From positions 1 through 64,000 of the forward strand of contig JAFRBS010000005.1 in assembly GCA_017404725.1 (NCBI GenBank): a stretch of DNA of 64,000 bases, given 5' to 3'. Under the pieces are notes generated by a model. The model was given only the letters and a program-made list of their open reading frames with translations, did no database searches and was not told the DNA's origin. Shown in pieces: positions 16,101 to 22,688 of this stretch (positions are counted from its first letter, which is position 1; the number at the start of each line of letters is the position of its first letter). The stretch is from Candidatus Saccharimonadota bacterium. GTDB taxonomy: Bacteria > Patescibacteriota > Saccharimonadia > Saccharimonadales > Saccharimonadaceae. The translations under genes and the position numbers were made by a program.

Positions 16101-17699
16101 CGCAACGGAGACGTTAACGCTATTAATATTTACTGTCGCGACATGGGTTGATCCTTCCTGAGATAGGCTTGACATGCTGATTATTCCATTAGCTACATTC
16201 CCAGTGCTATAGTTACTTTGCACTACGGTCCAGGTGGTAGAAGCTCCTGCAGCAACAGCTTTATTATAAGTCTCGTCATCGACATCAGAACCGATGCGGT
16301 GAGAGAAGGTAACGGTTTGACTGGATTGACCTGGATCCATCTCGATAGTCTTTATCCTCGAATCTGAAGGTCCCCACTTTTCATCCTTGCCAGTAGTTTG
16401 ATCGCCAACGCTAGACTGAGAATAGAAATCGCCAGGATCGCCCTTCGGGTCGGGACGATGAAGCTTTACGCAGATTTTGGAGTTGGCGGAATCATTCACA
16501 GGGCTTATCTTGGACCCTTCGCCGATTGTAAAAGTTTTTGTAGAATATTCAATTTTTTCGCATATAACTTTATATTCGCCTGGATTAATCTTTACTGTCT
16601 GGGTATTACTTGCTAGGACCTTATTCCAAACATACGATTCGCTATCGTCGTTATAACTTCCGTCAACTTTGCCCATATCCGTCAATTTTATTGTACTCTT
16701 ATCAACTCTTGAGCTCGAATCCATATTCCAGTTATCGGCTTTCGTAACAGTATATGTAGTCTGTGCATTTGTATTTTTGAATTTTTTATATTTTTCCTGG
16801 GTAGTACGGATACCTAGAACAAAATTAAATGTAATATCTTTAGAATCTTGGTCAGCCGGAACCTCGACGGCGACTTCTTTGCTCTTATTTTCGCCATTAT
16901 TATACCATCTACTAGAGTCGGTTTCTGTACTTACAGTCTCAGACCCAAGATTTACAATTCTGGCCCTAGAGTAGAAGTTGCCTTTTGTTCGGCCATAGCA
17001 GAACCAGCCCAGTTCGCTGTTTGGACCGTTCCATTTAATCGGTTTGCCGCTACTGTCTTTTCCAAAGGCTTCATCGTCATCCTTCATGGCCTGGTAAGCA
17101 GTGAAAGCTCTGTTTGGAGTTATCGGATTCGGGTCGGTCGTAGCTCCATTCGTCCACGGCGTTTGCTTGGCACGTAATGGATTACTCCAGCTGTGATCCT
17201 TCGAATCCATGAAATCAATACCTAGGTCCGTCTCGTACGGGGAGGTATCAGATTGGCTAGTATTCCAAAAAATGTAACGGTTGCCTATTTCTGAGCGTGG
17301 TCTATTGTTGTCACTTTGCCAACGGACATGTTTGACCTGAGTAGAGGTCGCTCCGTACCCAGTCCAATCTCCTGTCCCCGATTCCGTCTCAAAACGAACT
17401 AAGGCGTAGAAACCGTCATAATTTCGGCAAATATTTTTAACTTTGACTAGTCTAGACTCGTCCCACCAACTACGGGCGTTCGGTACTATAGCTTTGTCTT
17501 CGGTTTTCTTGTCGGTGTATTCATAATATATCCAACCCGCACCATGATAACAAGCGGCCGAGGCACTGCTACAGCTACCGCCGCTATATCTACCTCTACC
17601 GGTAGCGGCATTGGCCGTTGAGGTTATCGTCAGACCAAGGCCTGCACAGACTACGCCGAGTGACGATATAGCTAAGACTCGTTGTAATTTCTTATTCAC
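13116..17699 (-). CDS. 1527-residue secreted, cysteine-rich surface protein
   Basis: The largest protein in the window. It starts with a signal peptide (about 1-32, ending TANA) and has no clear C-terminal membrane anchor. Residues roughly 270-590 contain a duplicated unit in which a Cys-Tyr/Lys-Thr strand (ICEKIEYSTKTF, then VCQTIQYQTKNF) is followed by a C(V/I)KL(H/R)RP strand. Many Cys lie in the middle part. The C-terminal 250 residues look beta-rich (GNVRINGNICVGSGTC...IIIIANNIKI). No family was recognised with confidence. Its start overlaps the upstream membrane-protein gene by 8 bp. It may be an adhesin or pilus-associated tip protein. Confidence 0.8.
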   Translation of the reverse strand: MNKKLQRVLAISSLGVVCAGLGLTITSTANAATGRGRYSGGSCSSASAACYHGAGWIYYEYTDKKTEDKAIVPNARSWWDESRLVKVKNICRNYDGFYALVRFETESGTGDWTGYGATSTQVKHVRWQSDNNRPRSEIGNRYIFWNTSQSDTSPYETDLGIDFMDSKDHSWSNPLRAKQTPWTNGATTDPNPITPNRAFTAYQAMKDDDEAFGKDSSGKPIKWNGPNSELGWFCYGRTKGNFYSRARIVNLGSETVSTETDSSRWYNNGENKSKEVAVEVPADQDSKDITFNFVLGIRTTQEKYKKFKNTNAQTTYTVTKADNWNMDSSSRVDKSTIKLTDMGKVDGSYNDDSESYVWNKVLASNTQTVKINPGEYKVICEKIEYSTKTFTIGEGSKISPVNDSANSKICVKLHRPDPKGDPGDFYSQSSVGDQTTGKDEKWGPSDSRIKTIEMDPGQSSQTVTFSHRIGSDVDDETYNKAVAAGASTTWTVVQSNYSTGNVANGIISMSSLSQEGSTHVATVNINSVNVSVAQNSTVTVCQTIQYQTKNFNIRSTNNVAWFLPNGDTGYSTICIKLRRPPPPTYCTQIFSDAKSTANYGNTLARSQVTNYTNGSTWKGEVYAKPGDEIQFRHALCFGAQAVTGSGRDGYGLDQYTTSRKRASSFDNNIFPNNEFYLSGYSHDDYLFNRSNLTATQSLQQNEKGLAKPTSFYDRFKPEEIFYDYGFQMYSPKNQATGGFNASQNLNQYSGFGCVPGVNGWNWGLGMSNTYRIPGFANDKKCQQAYGGIDSTNAGQTLAQTLNYRKIDAWIAYAHDKNSADCGSSNNCGSYRDREAVCEYNSTGNSSCDYSYLAPRYNSIINVHLGSVGEAYNYRGWKWGYLEQECDSQQCEKSGWQISWTTKKDEDGYEYNDNYKATLHTGCSLGYHSGSKTSDSWYCSPNEKSVSKLKYNAPGRKGSSPTYSIRFDDYWTETSAKVKVPYNFTTTTKSSIRTGGDVVHAGEAVDSSYTVTANKRLNPGVDANKQYLTMTPRNTVVRFISFIVDKDYDAGDGSALKGGVTTFPSNGQWGNNDVVSYYKNKLGSHMISEPERIISDRYGAINPDGELYSIDGVDESGSRQTYSQSIPDVEPGSKYCVAVGVWHADSHGITSKKDLTVGEVEGVSGYAMNGASPYWRVSSASCRTIAKKPNFQAWGGFYTQGNITTSQSNKTRVGKLFGSWTDTLAVVGGNSRGFASGASLGYINTGGAEKNTAYCKLVSVTISNSQCASNSNSKSVGLANYGYVPSTGILAQVRNRYTPSDKSAISGDYYSTLQNSDEVLYEYYKTSTYINLGSIIQNQHPGDKGKTRIIEIDGNVRINGNICVGSGTCSDINSALRLQSRNSEVYQGGGDIPQIIIIANNIKIAPEVTQIDAWLFARGSTGNENQANFGDINTCDAGHGSADVCTKTIIFNGPVFAKTLTLNRTAGAYPGVNSIGKIKYNENLANTGSITPAEIFNLRPDAYYWAYNQANRLSQATIVYMRELAPRF

Positions 17700-18426
17700 T
17701 ACAGGCCTCCATGGCGCGCTTCATTCTTGCGATGATTTGGTCCGTATATGACATGTCTCCGTTTTCGTCGAATTCTGTATTTTCGTCTTCGGGAGACGCT
17801 TCGGCTACCTCTTTTCCGGCAGCCTTCATGGCGGCGATACTGGCTTCCTGAATCCGTAAGGACGTTCGCCTGATAGAAGCTAGTTCGCAGTCCGAGAAAC
17901 TATCCGGTTCCATTTCGACTTCTGACATGACACTTTCCATCTCGTCTGCCGCAGTTTTTAGCAGATTATTGTCTACTAGAGCATTAATGTATTTGACCTG
18001 GGAAGCAGAGTAGTCGTTTATCGATAAACCGGTAAATTCGTCGCCATTAAGATCGGGTTTTAAGGCCGCTACTTCTTCGGGGATTTCTTCAGTATAGTTT
18101 TTCTCTTCCGGAGTATATACCGCTTCGTCGCCATTATCGCCCGAAGAAGATGATGGCGATTCCGTATTATTTAAGACCAATATGGTTATTAGCGTAATCA
18201 TAGCCAAGACGACTACTCCAGCAGAAATAATTCCAGCAAGCATTAGATGTCTCTTCGTAACTCTTGACTGCCTAGCTTGTTTATCAGGAGTTTCTTTTTT
18301 CCGCCTAGTTTTTATTCTGGTAAAAAAGTTTCTTCCTTTCCCGGCGACAGAGTCGCTCAAAATATTCTGCGAAGAATAGATAACATTATCCTCTTTCTTA
18401 GAACTTCCCTCCACAGAATTATCCAT
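17692..18426 (-). CDS. single-pass membrane protein upstream of the large surface protein
   Basis: A 244-residue protein with a basic cytoplasmic part (about 1-60), one membrane helix (about 62-85), and an acidic, Ser/Glu-rich outer region with two Cys (SDCELAS, EACSE). Start 18426 is chosen over an upstream TTG because a TTGATT-17-TTAAAT promoter is positioned to start transcription close to this ATG. The gene overlaps the 1527-residue protein gene by 8 bp, so the pair is an operon; the protein may be its membrane partner or export helper. Confidence 0.75.
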   Translation of the reverse strand: MDNSVEGSSKKEDNVIYSSQNILSDSVAGKGRNFFTRIKTRRKKETPDKQARQSRVTKRHLMLAGIISAGVVVLAMITLITILVLNNTESPSSSSGDNGDEAVYTPEEKNYTEEIPEEVAALKPDLNGDEFTGLSINDYSASQVKYINALVDNNLLKTAADEMESVMSEVEMEPDSFSDCELASIRRTSLRIQEASIAAMKAAGKEVAEASPEDENTEFDENGDMSYTDQIIARMKRAMEACSE

Positions 18427-18471
18427 AGTTCTATTTAAACACAAGCTAGAAAAAAAATCAAGACAAGAGAG

Positions 18472-18491
18472 AGCCCCGCTTTCGCGGGGCT
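18472..18491 (-). terminator. GC-rich hairpin downstream of the SH3b gene
   Basis: AGCCCCGC and GCGGGGCT pair around a GAAA tetraloop (minus strand). The stem is strong, but the T-run follows about 18 nt later instead of directly, so termination efficiency is uncertain. It separates the SH3b gene from the next promoter. Confidence 0.6.
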
Positions 18492-18504
18492 ATTGACAAA
18501 CACC

Positions 18505-19131
18505 TTAAATTGCATATTTTTCAATCACGCTACGCACCTCTTTGGTGTATAGCCGCCCCCCCGCGGAGTTGTTTCCGAGATATAAGTCATAGTATAGTTG
18601 TAAATCTCCAGGGGAACTCCACTGATGAATCGATAGCTTCTTGGCGTCGTTGCTAATGTCAAGGAAAAAAAGAACTACCTTATAATGGTTCCCGTCAAAC
18701 TCTCTGTCCTCTATCGTAACATCGGAGCAGTAATCAATGTTCCAACCAAGACTAGTGGCGTAAGTTTTTAAGTTTTCGAGGGTCTCTTCGGCGTGTTTTT
18801 TCCAACCTTTAATACTACAGTGGTACTTCAGGTCAGAACGCTTAACGTAGCCAAATTTTCCTTTCTTATAACGAATTCTGATCCAATCGCCTTCTGAGCC
18901 ATACTTGATAACCTTATCGTCTTTTTTTAGGATTGCCACAATTTTGCTTGAGGCTGAAGCCTTTTTGTAGACTTTAAGTTTATTGGGTTTGACCCACCAA
19001 GGACTAGTTTCGGCTTTCGCTATAGGTGAACCGGTTGTGGATGATATTTCGGGCATAAACCCTATGCCTGCAAATAGCATACACAACACGATTAGAACAG
19101 TAGTTAATTTCCTAGGTATTATTTTTCTCAT
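18505..19131 (-). CDS. secreted SH3b-domain protein
   Basis: A 208-residue protein with a signal peptide (about 1-41), a bacterial SH3 domain (about 46-102: KLKVYKKASASSKIVAIL...FGYVKRSDL), and a C-terminal domain with two Cys (KYHCSIK, DYCSDV). Bacterial SH3 domains usually bind peptidoglycan or peptides. Unlike most first genes here it has a 70-nt leader and a perfect AAGGAGG Shine-Dalgarno. The leader, RBS type and monocistronic setting suggest possible acquisition from another lineage. Confidence 0.8.
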   Translation of the reverse strand: MRKIIPRKLTTVLIVLCMLFAGIGFMPEISSTTGSPIAKAETSPWWVKPNKLKVYKKASASSKIVAILKKDDKVIKYGSEGDWIRIRYKKGKFGYVKRSDLKYHCSIKGWKKHAEETLENLKTYATSLGWNIDYCSDVTIEDREFDGNHYKVVLFFLDISNDAKKLSIHQWSSPGDLQLYYDLYLGNNSAGGRLYTKEVRSVIEKYAI

Positions 19132-19236
19132 AATAAATACCTCCTTATTAAGGAACGTGCGTAGATCCCCTACGCAAAGGCCCCTAGGGCAACCCTAGAT
19201 TACAACTATAATAGCACATCTTCGGTGATTTTGCAA
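19132..19236 (-). promoter_or_regulatory. promoter and structured leader of the SH3b gene
   Basis: Minus-strand TTGCAA (19231-19236), 17-bp spacer, TATTAT (complement of 19208-19213). The leader of about 70 nt holds two small inverted repeats: CTAGGG/CCCTAG (19184-19198) and GCGTAG/CTACGC (19159-19175), then AAGGAGG before the ATG. The hairpins may stabilise the mRNA or control access; no known riboswitch was recognised. Confidence 0.65.
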
Positions 19237-19264
19237 GCTTGAGCGGAATGACCTCTGAGGGGAT

Positions 19265-19702
19265 TTAGAGTCCGAGAAGGAAGGAGAGCCACTGGCGGAA
19301 GTTTGACGGCTGTTTTACTTCGGCTACCGCGACGGCTGCGGTTTCGTCGATTTCTTTATGTTTATTCTTCGCGGCTTCGGAATTTTTCGGCAGATAAACT
19401 AGCGATTCGCCAGGAAGGAGTTTGTTTTCTTTTTCGCGAGCGGCGAGTTCTTGATATTCCTCCGAAGCATAATACTGGTTTTCGAGCTCTAGAGTATCGA
19501 CTTCGAGCTCTAAGAGTTTTACTTCCCTGCGCTTGTTAATTATCCGCTGTTCTAGCTGCCAGTTTCGACTAAGGGACACAATCGCGCCATAAGTCCAGGC
19601 GAGACAACAGGCGATAAAAAGTAAAACTAGAACCCGATTCACGGATAGGCCGTGGGTTAGTTTATATTTTAAGCGCCTGGCTTTTTGCTTGAGCTTATTC
19701 AT
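19265..19702 (-). CDS. DivIC/FtsB-like septum formation initiator protein
   Basis: A 145-residue bitopic protein: basic N-terminus, one membrane helix (about 24-45), and a coiled coil (RIINKRREVKLLELEVDTLELE), then a short motif resembling the family's YYASEEYQELAAREK...GE region. DivIC/FtsB acts with FtsL and FtsQ/DivIB in activating septal wall synthesis. Start 19702 is chosen because TATAAT lies 9 nt upstream; an in-frame ATG 24 bp further up falls before the promoter. The C-terminal tail is longer than usual and Ala/Val-rich. Confidence 0.85.
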   Translation of the reverse strand: MNKLKQKARRLKYKLTHGLSVNRVLVLLFIACCLAWTYGAIVSLSRNWQLEQRIINKRREVKLLELEVDTLELENQYYASEEYQELAAREKENKLLPGESLVYLPKNSEAAKNKHKEIDETAAVAVAEVKQPSNFRQWLSFLLGL

Positions 19703-19747
19703 CTGTTCTATATTATACCATTTCATGATAAAATATAAAGTATGGTC

Positions 19748-19823
19748 GGGGGCATAGCTCAGTGGTTAGAGCAGTCGGCTCATAACCGATTGGTCGCTGG
19801 TTCGAACCCAGCTGCCCCCACCA
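19748..19823 (+). tRNA. tRNA with CAU anticodon (elongator Met or Ile2)
   Basis: A full cloverleaf with acceptor GGGGGCA/TGCCCCC, D arm, anticodon CAT (19781-19783), T arm GCTGG/CCAGC and an encoded CCA. All first pairs match, so it is not an initiator. The D arm and the GGTCGCTGGTTC stretch recall E. coli tRNA-Ile2, whose anticodon C34 is modified to lysidine, but elongator Met also fits. TAAAAT/TATAAA lie just upstream. Only 17 nt separate it from gtrA, so the two may share a transcript. Confidence 0.95.
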
Positions 19824-19840
19824 GATAATAGGTTTAGATT

Positions 19841-20278
19841 ATGAAAGATTTAATAAAACTATACAGAAAATATCGCGAAGTTATTAGCTACCTTTTCTGG
19901 GGCGCATGTAGCACGGTAGTAAACATCGCGTCTTACTGGGTCTGCTTCGAAATTTTAAACATTCCGAACGTGCCGTCGACCATAATATCCTGGGGTTTAT
20001 CGGTAGCTTTCGCTTACGTTACGAACCGCATTTTCGTCTTCGAGAGCAAGTCTCGGAAAATATTCCTGGAGGCCTCGAAATTTGTCGGAGCAAGAGTCTT
20101 GACCGGATTTTTTGACGTCGGGATCATGTTTTTCGCGGTAGACGTTATGGGATGGCTTCCGGTTTTCTGGAAAATCGTTTCGAATATTATCGTAATTATC
20201 TTAAACTTCGTATTTAGTAAATGGTTCATCTTCGTCGACCCTGGAGCGGCTAAGAAGGGGCAAAAAAAGACCCCTTAG
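19841..20278 (+). CDS. GtrA-family membrane protein
   Basis: A 145-residue four-helix membrane protein of the GtrA family (membrane segments about 15-35, 42-62, 83-105 and 108-128; conserved NRIFVF and FSKWFIF). GtrA proteins are thought to flip or present undecaprenyl-linked sugars made by GtrB-type transferases. Two GtrB-like genes lie in the window (29238-30194 and 47384-48352), but not beside this one. The gene follows a tRNA by 17 nt. Its last codons lie inside a bidirectional terminator, so the stop codon sits in the hairpin loop. Confidence 0.88.
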   Translation: MKDLIKLYRKYREVISYLFWGACSTVVNIASYWVCFEILNIPNVPSTIISWGLSVAFAYVTNRIFVFESKSRKIFLEASKFVGARVLTGFFDVGIMFFAVDVMGWLPVFWKIVSNIIVIILNFVFSKWFIFVDPGAAKKGQKKTP

Positions 20279-20291
20279 CGGGGTCTTTTTT
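20262..20291. terminator. bidirectional terminator covering the gtrA stop codon
   Basis: AGACCCC (20268-20274) and GGGGTCT (20280-20286) form the stem, with A-run before and T-run after, so it works in both directions for the convergent gtrA and the small gene at 20304-20507. The gtrA stop TAG (20276-20278) is in the five-base loop. Confidence 0.9.
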
Positions 20292-20303
20292 ATCTATACG
20301 ATA

Positions 20304-20507
20304 TTATTTCTTCTTAAGAGTCAAGAAACCGTTGCGTGGGTTCTCGGTCACGATGCGGTCTTCAGGAAGATCACAAGGGGTACCTTTTCCGCCATCAGCG
20401 TTCTTGGTAAAGAAGTAGATAGTTTGCTGTTTGCCACCGCGAAGGGTAACTTCGGATTTACGTAGGTAATATTTGACGCCTTTGCTATTGGTATATTCGT
20501 AGGCCAT
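20304..20507 (-). CDS. small conserved-looking 67-residue protein
   Basis: A 67-residue soluble basic protein beginning MAYEYTNSKGVKYYLRK, with many Lys and aromatic residues, and ending LTLKKK. It resembles a small protein often seen in Saccharibacteria and related CPR genomes with no assigned function (recollection, not a search). It has its own TTGACA-17-TAAGAT promoter and a clear AAGGAGG Shine-Dalgarno, plus a terminator, consistent with a highly expressed monocistronic gene. Confidence 0.8.
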   Translation of the reverse strand: MAYEYTNSKGVKYYLRKSEVTLRGGKQQTIYFFTKNADGGKGTPCDLPEDRIVTENPRNGFLTLKKK

Positions 20508-20628
20508 TTTTCCTCCTTAGTTTGTTATAGTTCTATCTTATGCCCTCTTAGGCTTGCTGTCAAGGGGTTTTACAGAGATTTTTTCGGTTTTTTAGGGGAC
20601 AACAGAGGTCGCGTTGTATTTTTTACAA

Positions 20629-21348
20629 CTATTTTTTGGTGATTCTGACTATTAAGATAGCGATACGGATAAAAAGCCAGATGATAAATTTGATGATAAT
20701 AATGACGATCAAAACGAGACAGATAATCGTGAACAGGCCAGAAAGGGTCGGCGTCCACATCGGCGAGGCGAAATCGAAGCGATAAAGGGTCGTGTCGGGG
20801 AGCGCAACGACGTATTCGTCCTCGATTTTTTCGGAAGTCGGGAACTTGTTGATCTCGGTCATGTAACAGTTAATATAGTTCGGGTCGTTCCAGGCCCAGC
20901 CGTTCGCCTGCGCCTGAGGCTGGCAGACGGACATCGCCGCGGCATAAACATTCCCGTTCGGGTTATCGTCGGACGGAGGGTTCGCGGCGGCTTGTTCTAA
21001 AATCTCGCCAGTTTTTCTCAGGTATTGTTTCTCGAGATAAAGCGGGCCAGTACCGAAAGTAACATAACTTTCGCCGTTTCGCTCGACGACGTTAATAACC
21101 GTATGAGTGCGCGTAAATTTTTTCAATTCCTCGAGCGTTCTCGAAATTTCGGCGTCGTTTCCTCCCTCGTCGGCTTTTACGACCGCCTCTTTTAGTTCGA
21201 CCATTTTTATATGGTCAAAACGCATGAAAGTCGCCGTGATGAAAAGTAGCGGAAGCAGAATCAAAATTAGCTGCCAAGTCTTAACCATGCTCAGTTTTTT
21301 TAGAGCGATTTTTAGATTCTGCTGGATTTTGGAACTTTTACCCACCAT
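20629..21348 (-). CDS. two-helix membrane protein, unknown
   Basis: A 239-residue protein with a membrane helix near residues 25-43, a soluble outer domain of about 155 residues with two Cys (SVCQPQ, INCYMTE), and a second helix pair or long helix near 205-235. This gives cytoplasmic ends and one outer loop. No family was recognised. It is divergent from murC across a 20-bp palindromic promoter, with TATAAT 10 nt before its ATG. Regulation shared with MurC hints at a cell-envelope role. Confidence 0.7.
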   Translation of the reverse strand: MVGKSSKIQQNLKIALKKLSMVKTWQLILILLPLLFITATFMRFDHIKMVELKEAVVKADEGGNDAEISRTLEELKKFTRTHTVINVVERNGESYVTFGTGPLYLEKQYLRKTGEILEQAAANPPSDDNPNGNVYAAAMSVCQPQAQANGWAWNDPNYINCYMTEINKFPTSEKIEDEYVVALPDTTLYRFDFASPMWTPTLSGLFTIICLVLIVIIIIKFIIWLFIRIAILIVRITKK

Positions 21349-21352
21349 AACT

Positions 21353-21366
21353 GTTATAATTATAAC
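21353..21366. promoter_or_regulatory. 14-bp perfect palindrome with back-to-back -10 boxes
   Basis: GTTATAATTATAAC contains TATAAT on the plus strand (21355-21360, 8 nt before the murC ATG) and on the minus strand (complement of 21359-21364, 10 nt before the ATG at 21348). The same 14-mer with one change appears at 26559-26572 and 48700-48713, again exactly between divergent starts. Confidence 0.75.
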
Positions 21367-21368
21367 AT

Positions 21369-22688
21369 ATGAATATATATATTTCAGGTATTTCCGGAAC
21401 TGGCATGGGGCCGCTGGCGCTGATGGCGAAGGCGGCGGGGTTTTCGGTCTTCGGGTCGGACCTTGCCGAGGGGGCGATTTCGCGCGAGTTAGTTTCGGCG
21501 GGAATTTCTTTCGTTACTGGGCCTTCGGCTCAAGACGGCAAGTTTCTCGCCGAGTGTATCGACAAAGACGGAGTAGACTGGTTCGTTTATACTTCGGCTT
21601 TACCTGCTGATCATCCGGAATTATTATTGGCACGCGAGCGGGGGCTTCGGATTTCTAAGCGCGATGAGCTGATTGCTTTCTTAGTCGATAAACTTGGGCT
21701 TTCCATGGTCGCGGTCGCAGGGACGCATGGAAAAACGACGACGACTTCGATGATCATCTGGGCGTGTCTTCAGCTTAAGATCCCGATTTCGTATCTCGTC
21801 GGGACGACTTTACCGTTCGCGGCTTCGGGGGCGTATAATCCGTCTTCGCAGTTTTTGGTTTATGAAGCGGATGAATACGACCGGAATTTCTTGCATTTTT
21901 CGCCTTGGCTGGCGGTAATCGTCTCCGTTTCTTATGATCATCCAGACATTTACAAAACACCGGAAGACTATAGGCTCGCTTTCCGGAAATTCGAAGGACA
22001 GAGCGAAAATGTCATTCGACTTTCTGACGGCGTTTCTTCCGAAGAGTTCGAGCTTTCTGGTAAAGTCCGGCGCGAGGATGCCGCTCTCGCGGCTAAGGCT
22101 GTTCCGCTGATGGCGGAAGAGGCGGGGATTGAAGTTTCTTTTGATGAGATTGTCGCGGTCTTGAATCGTTTCCCGGGAAGCGGACGTAGATTCGAGCGGA
22201 TTTGTCCGGGAGTTTATTCAGATTATGGGCATCATCCGGAAGAAATCGCGGCGACGATTGAGCTGGCCTCGGAAGAGGCTTCGCGGCTCGGGCTTTCTGG
22301 CGTCGTGGCGGTTTATGAACCGCATCAGAACGTAAGGCAGACTGAGGTTTTTGATAAATATCGTTCGGCGTTTTCGGGGGTTTCGCATCTTTTCTGGCTG
22401 CCGACTTACCTTACGCGCGAGGACCCTTCGCTTAAAATAATTTCGCCGGAAGAGTTTATCGCGTCGCTTGATAATTCTGAGGTGGCTGAGCCAGTTTCTG
22501 AGCTTGACAATGTTTTTGGGCTTGAATTAAAACGCTGGCGCGGAGAAGGTTATTTAATTCTTTTGCTTACCGCCGGGCCGGCGGACAGCTGGCTTCGTAA
22601 GGTCTTCGCGGATGAGGCCGAAGAGGAACGGCGGAACAAGGTAGATGTGGAAGGCGTTCGGCAGGCCGGAGAAAAAGAGCAGCGTTAG
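21369..22688 (+). CDS. murC: UDP-N-acetylmuramate-L-alanine ligase MurC
   Basis: A 439-residue Mur ligase. The N-terminal GISGTGMG (7-14) is the UDP-binding fold typical of MurC, the central domain holds the ATP loop GTHGKTTT (118-125) and YEADEYD, and the C-terminal domain has the DYGHHPEEI motif. MurC adds L-Ala to UDP-MurNAc, the first peptide step of peptidoglycan precursor synthesis in the cytoplasm. Mpl is an alternative, but gene context does not show recycling. No other mur gene is nearby. The natural C-terminus is reached near WLRKVFA; about 30 further residues come from a 135-bp overlap with the convergent gene. Confidence 0.9.
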   Translation: MNIYISGISGTGMGPLALMAKAAGFSVFGSDLAEGAISRELVSAGISFVTGPSAQDGKFLAECIDKDGVDWFVYTSALPADHPELLLARERGLRISKRDELIAFLVDKLGLSMVAVAGTHGKTTTTSMIIWACLQLKIPISYLVGTTLPFAASGAYNPSSQFLVYEADEYDRNFLHFSPWLAVIVSVSYDHPDIYKTPEDYRLAFRKFEGQSENVIRLSDGVSSEEFELSGKVRREDAALAAKAVPLMAEEAGIEVSFDEIVAVLNRFPGSGRRFERICPGVYSDYGHHPEEIAATIELASEEASRLGLSGVVAVYEPHQNVRQTEVFDKYRSAFSGVSHLFWLPTYLTREDPSLKIISPEEFIASLDNSEVAEPVSELDNVFGLELKRWRGEGYLILLLTAGPADSWLRKVFADEAEEERRNKVDVEGVRQAGEKEQR

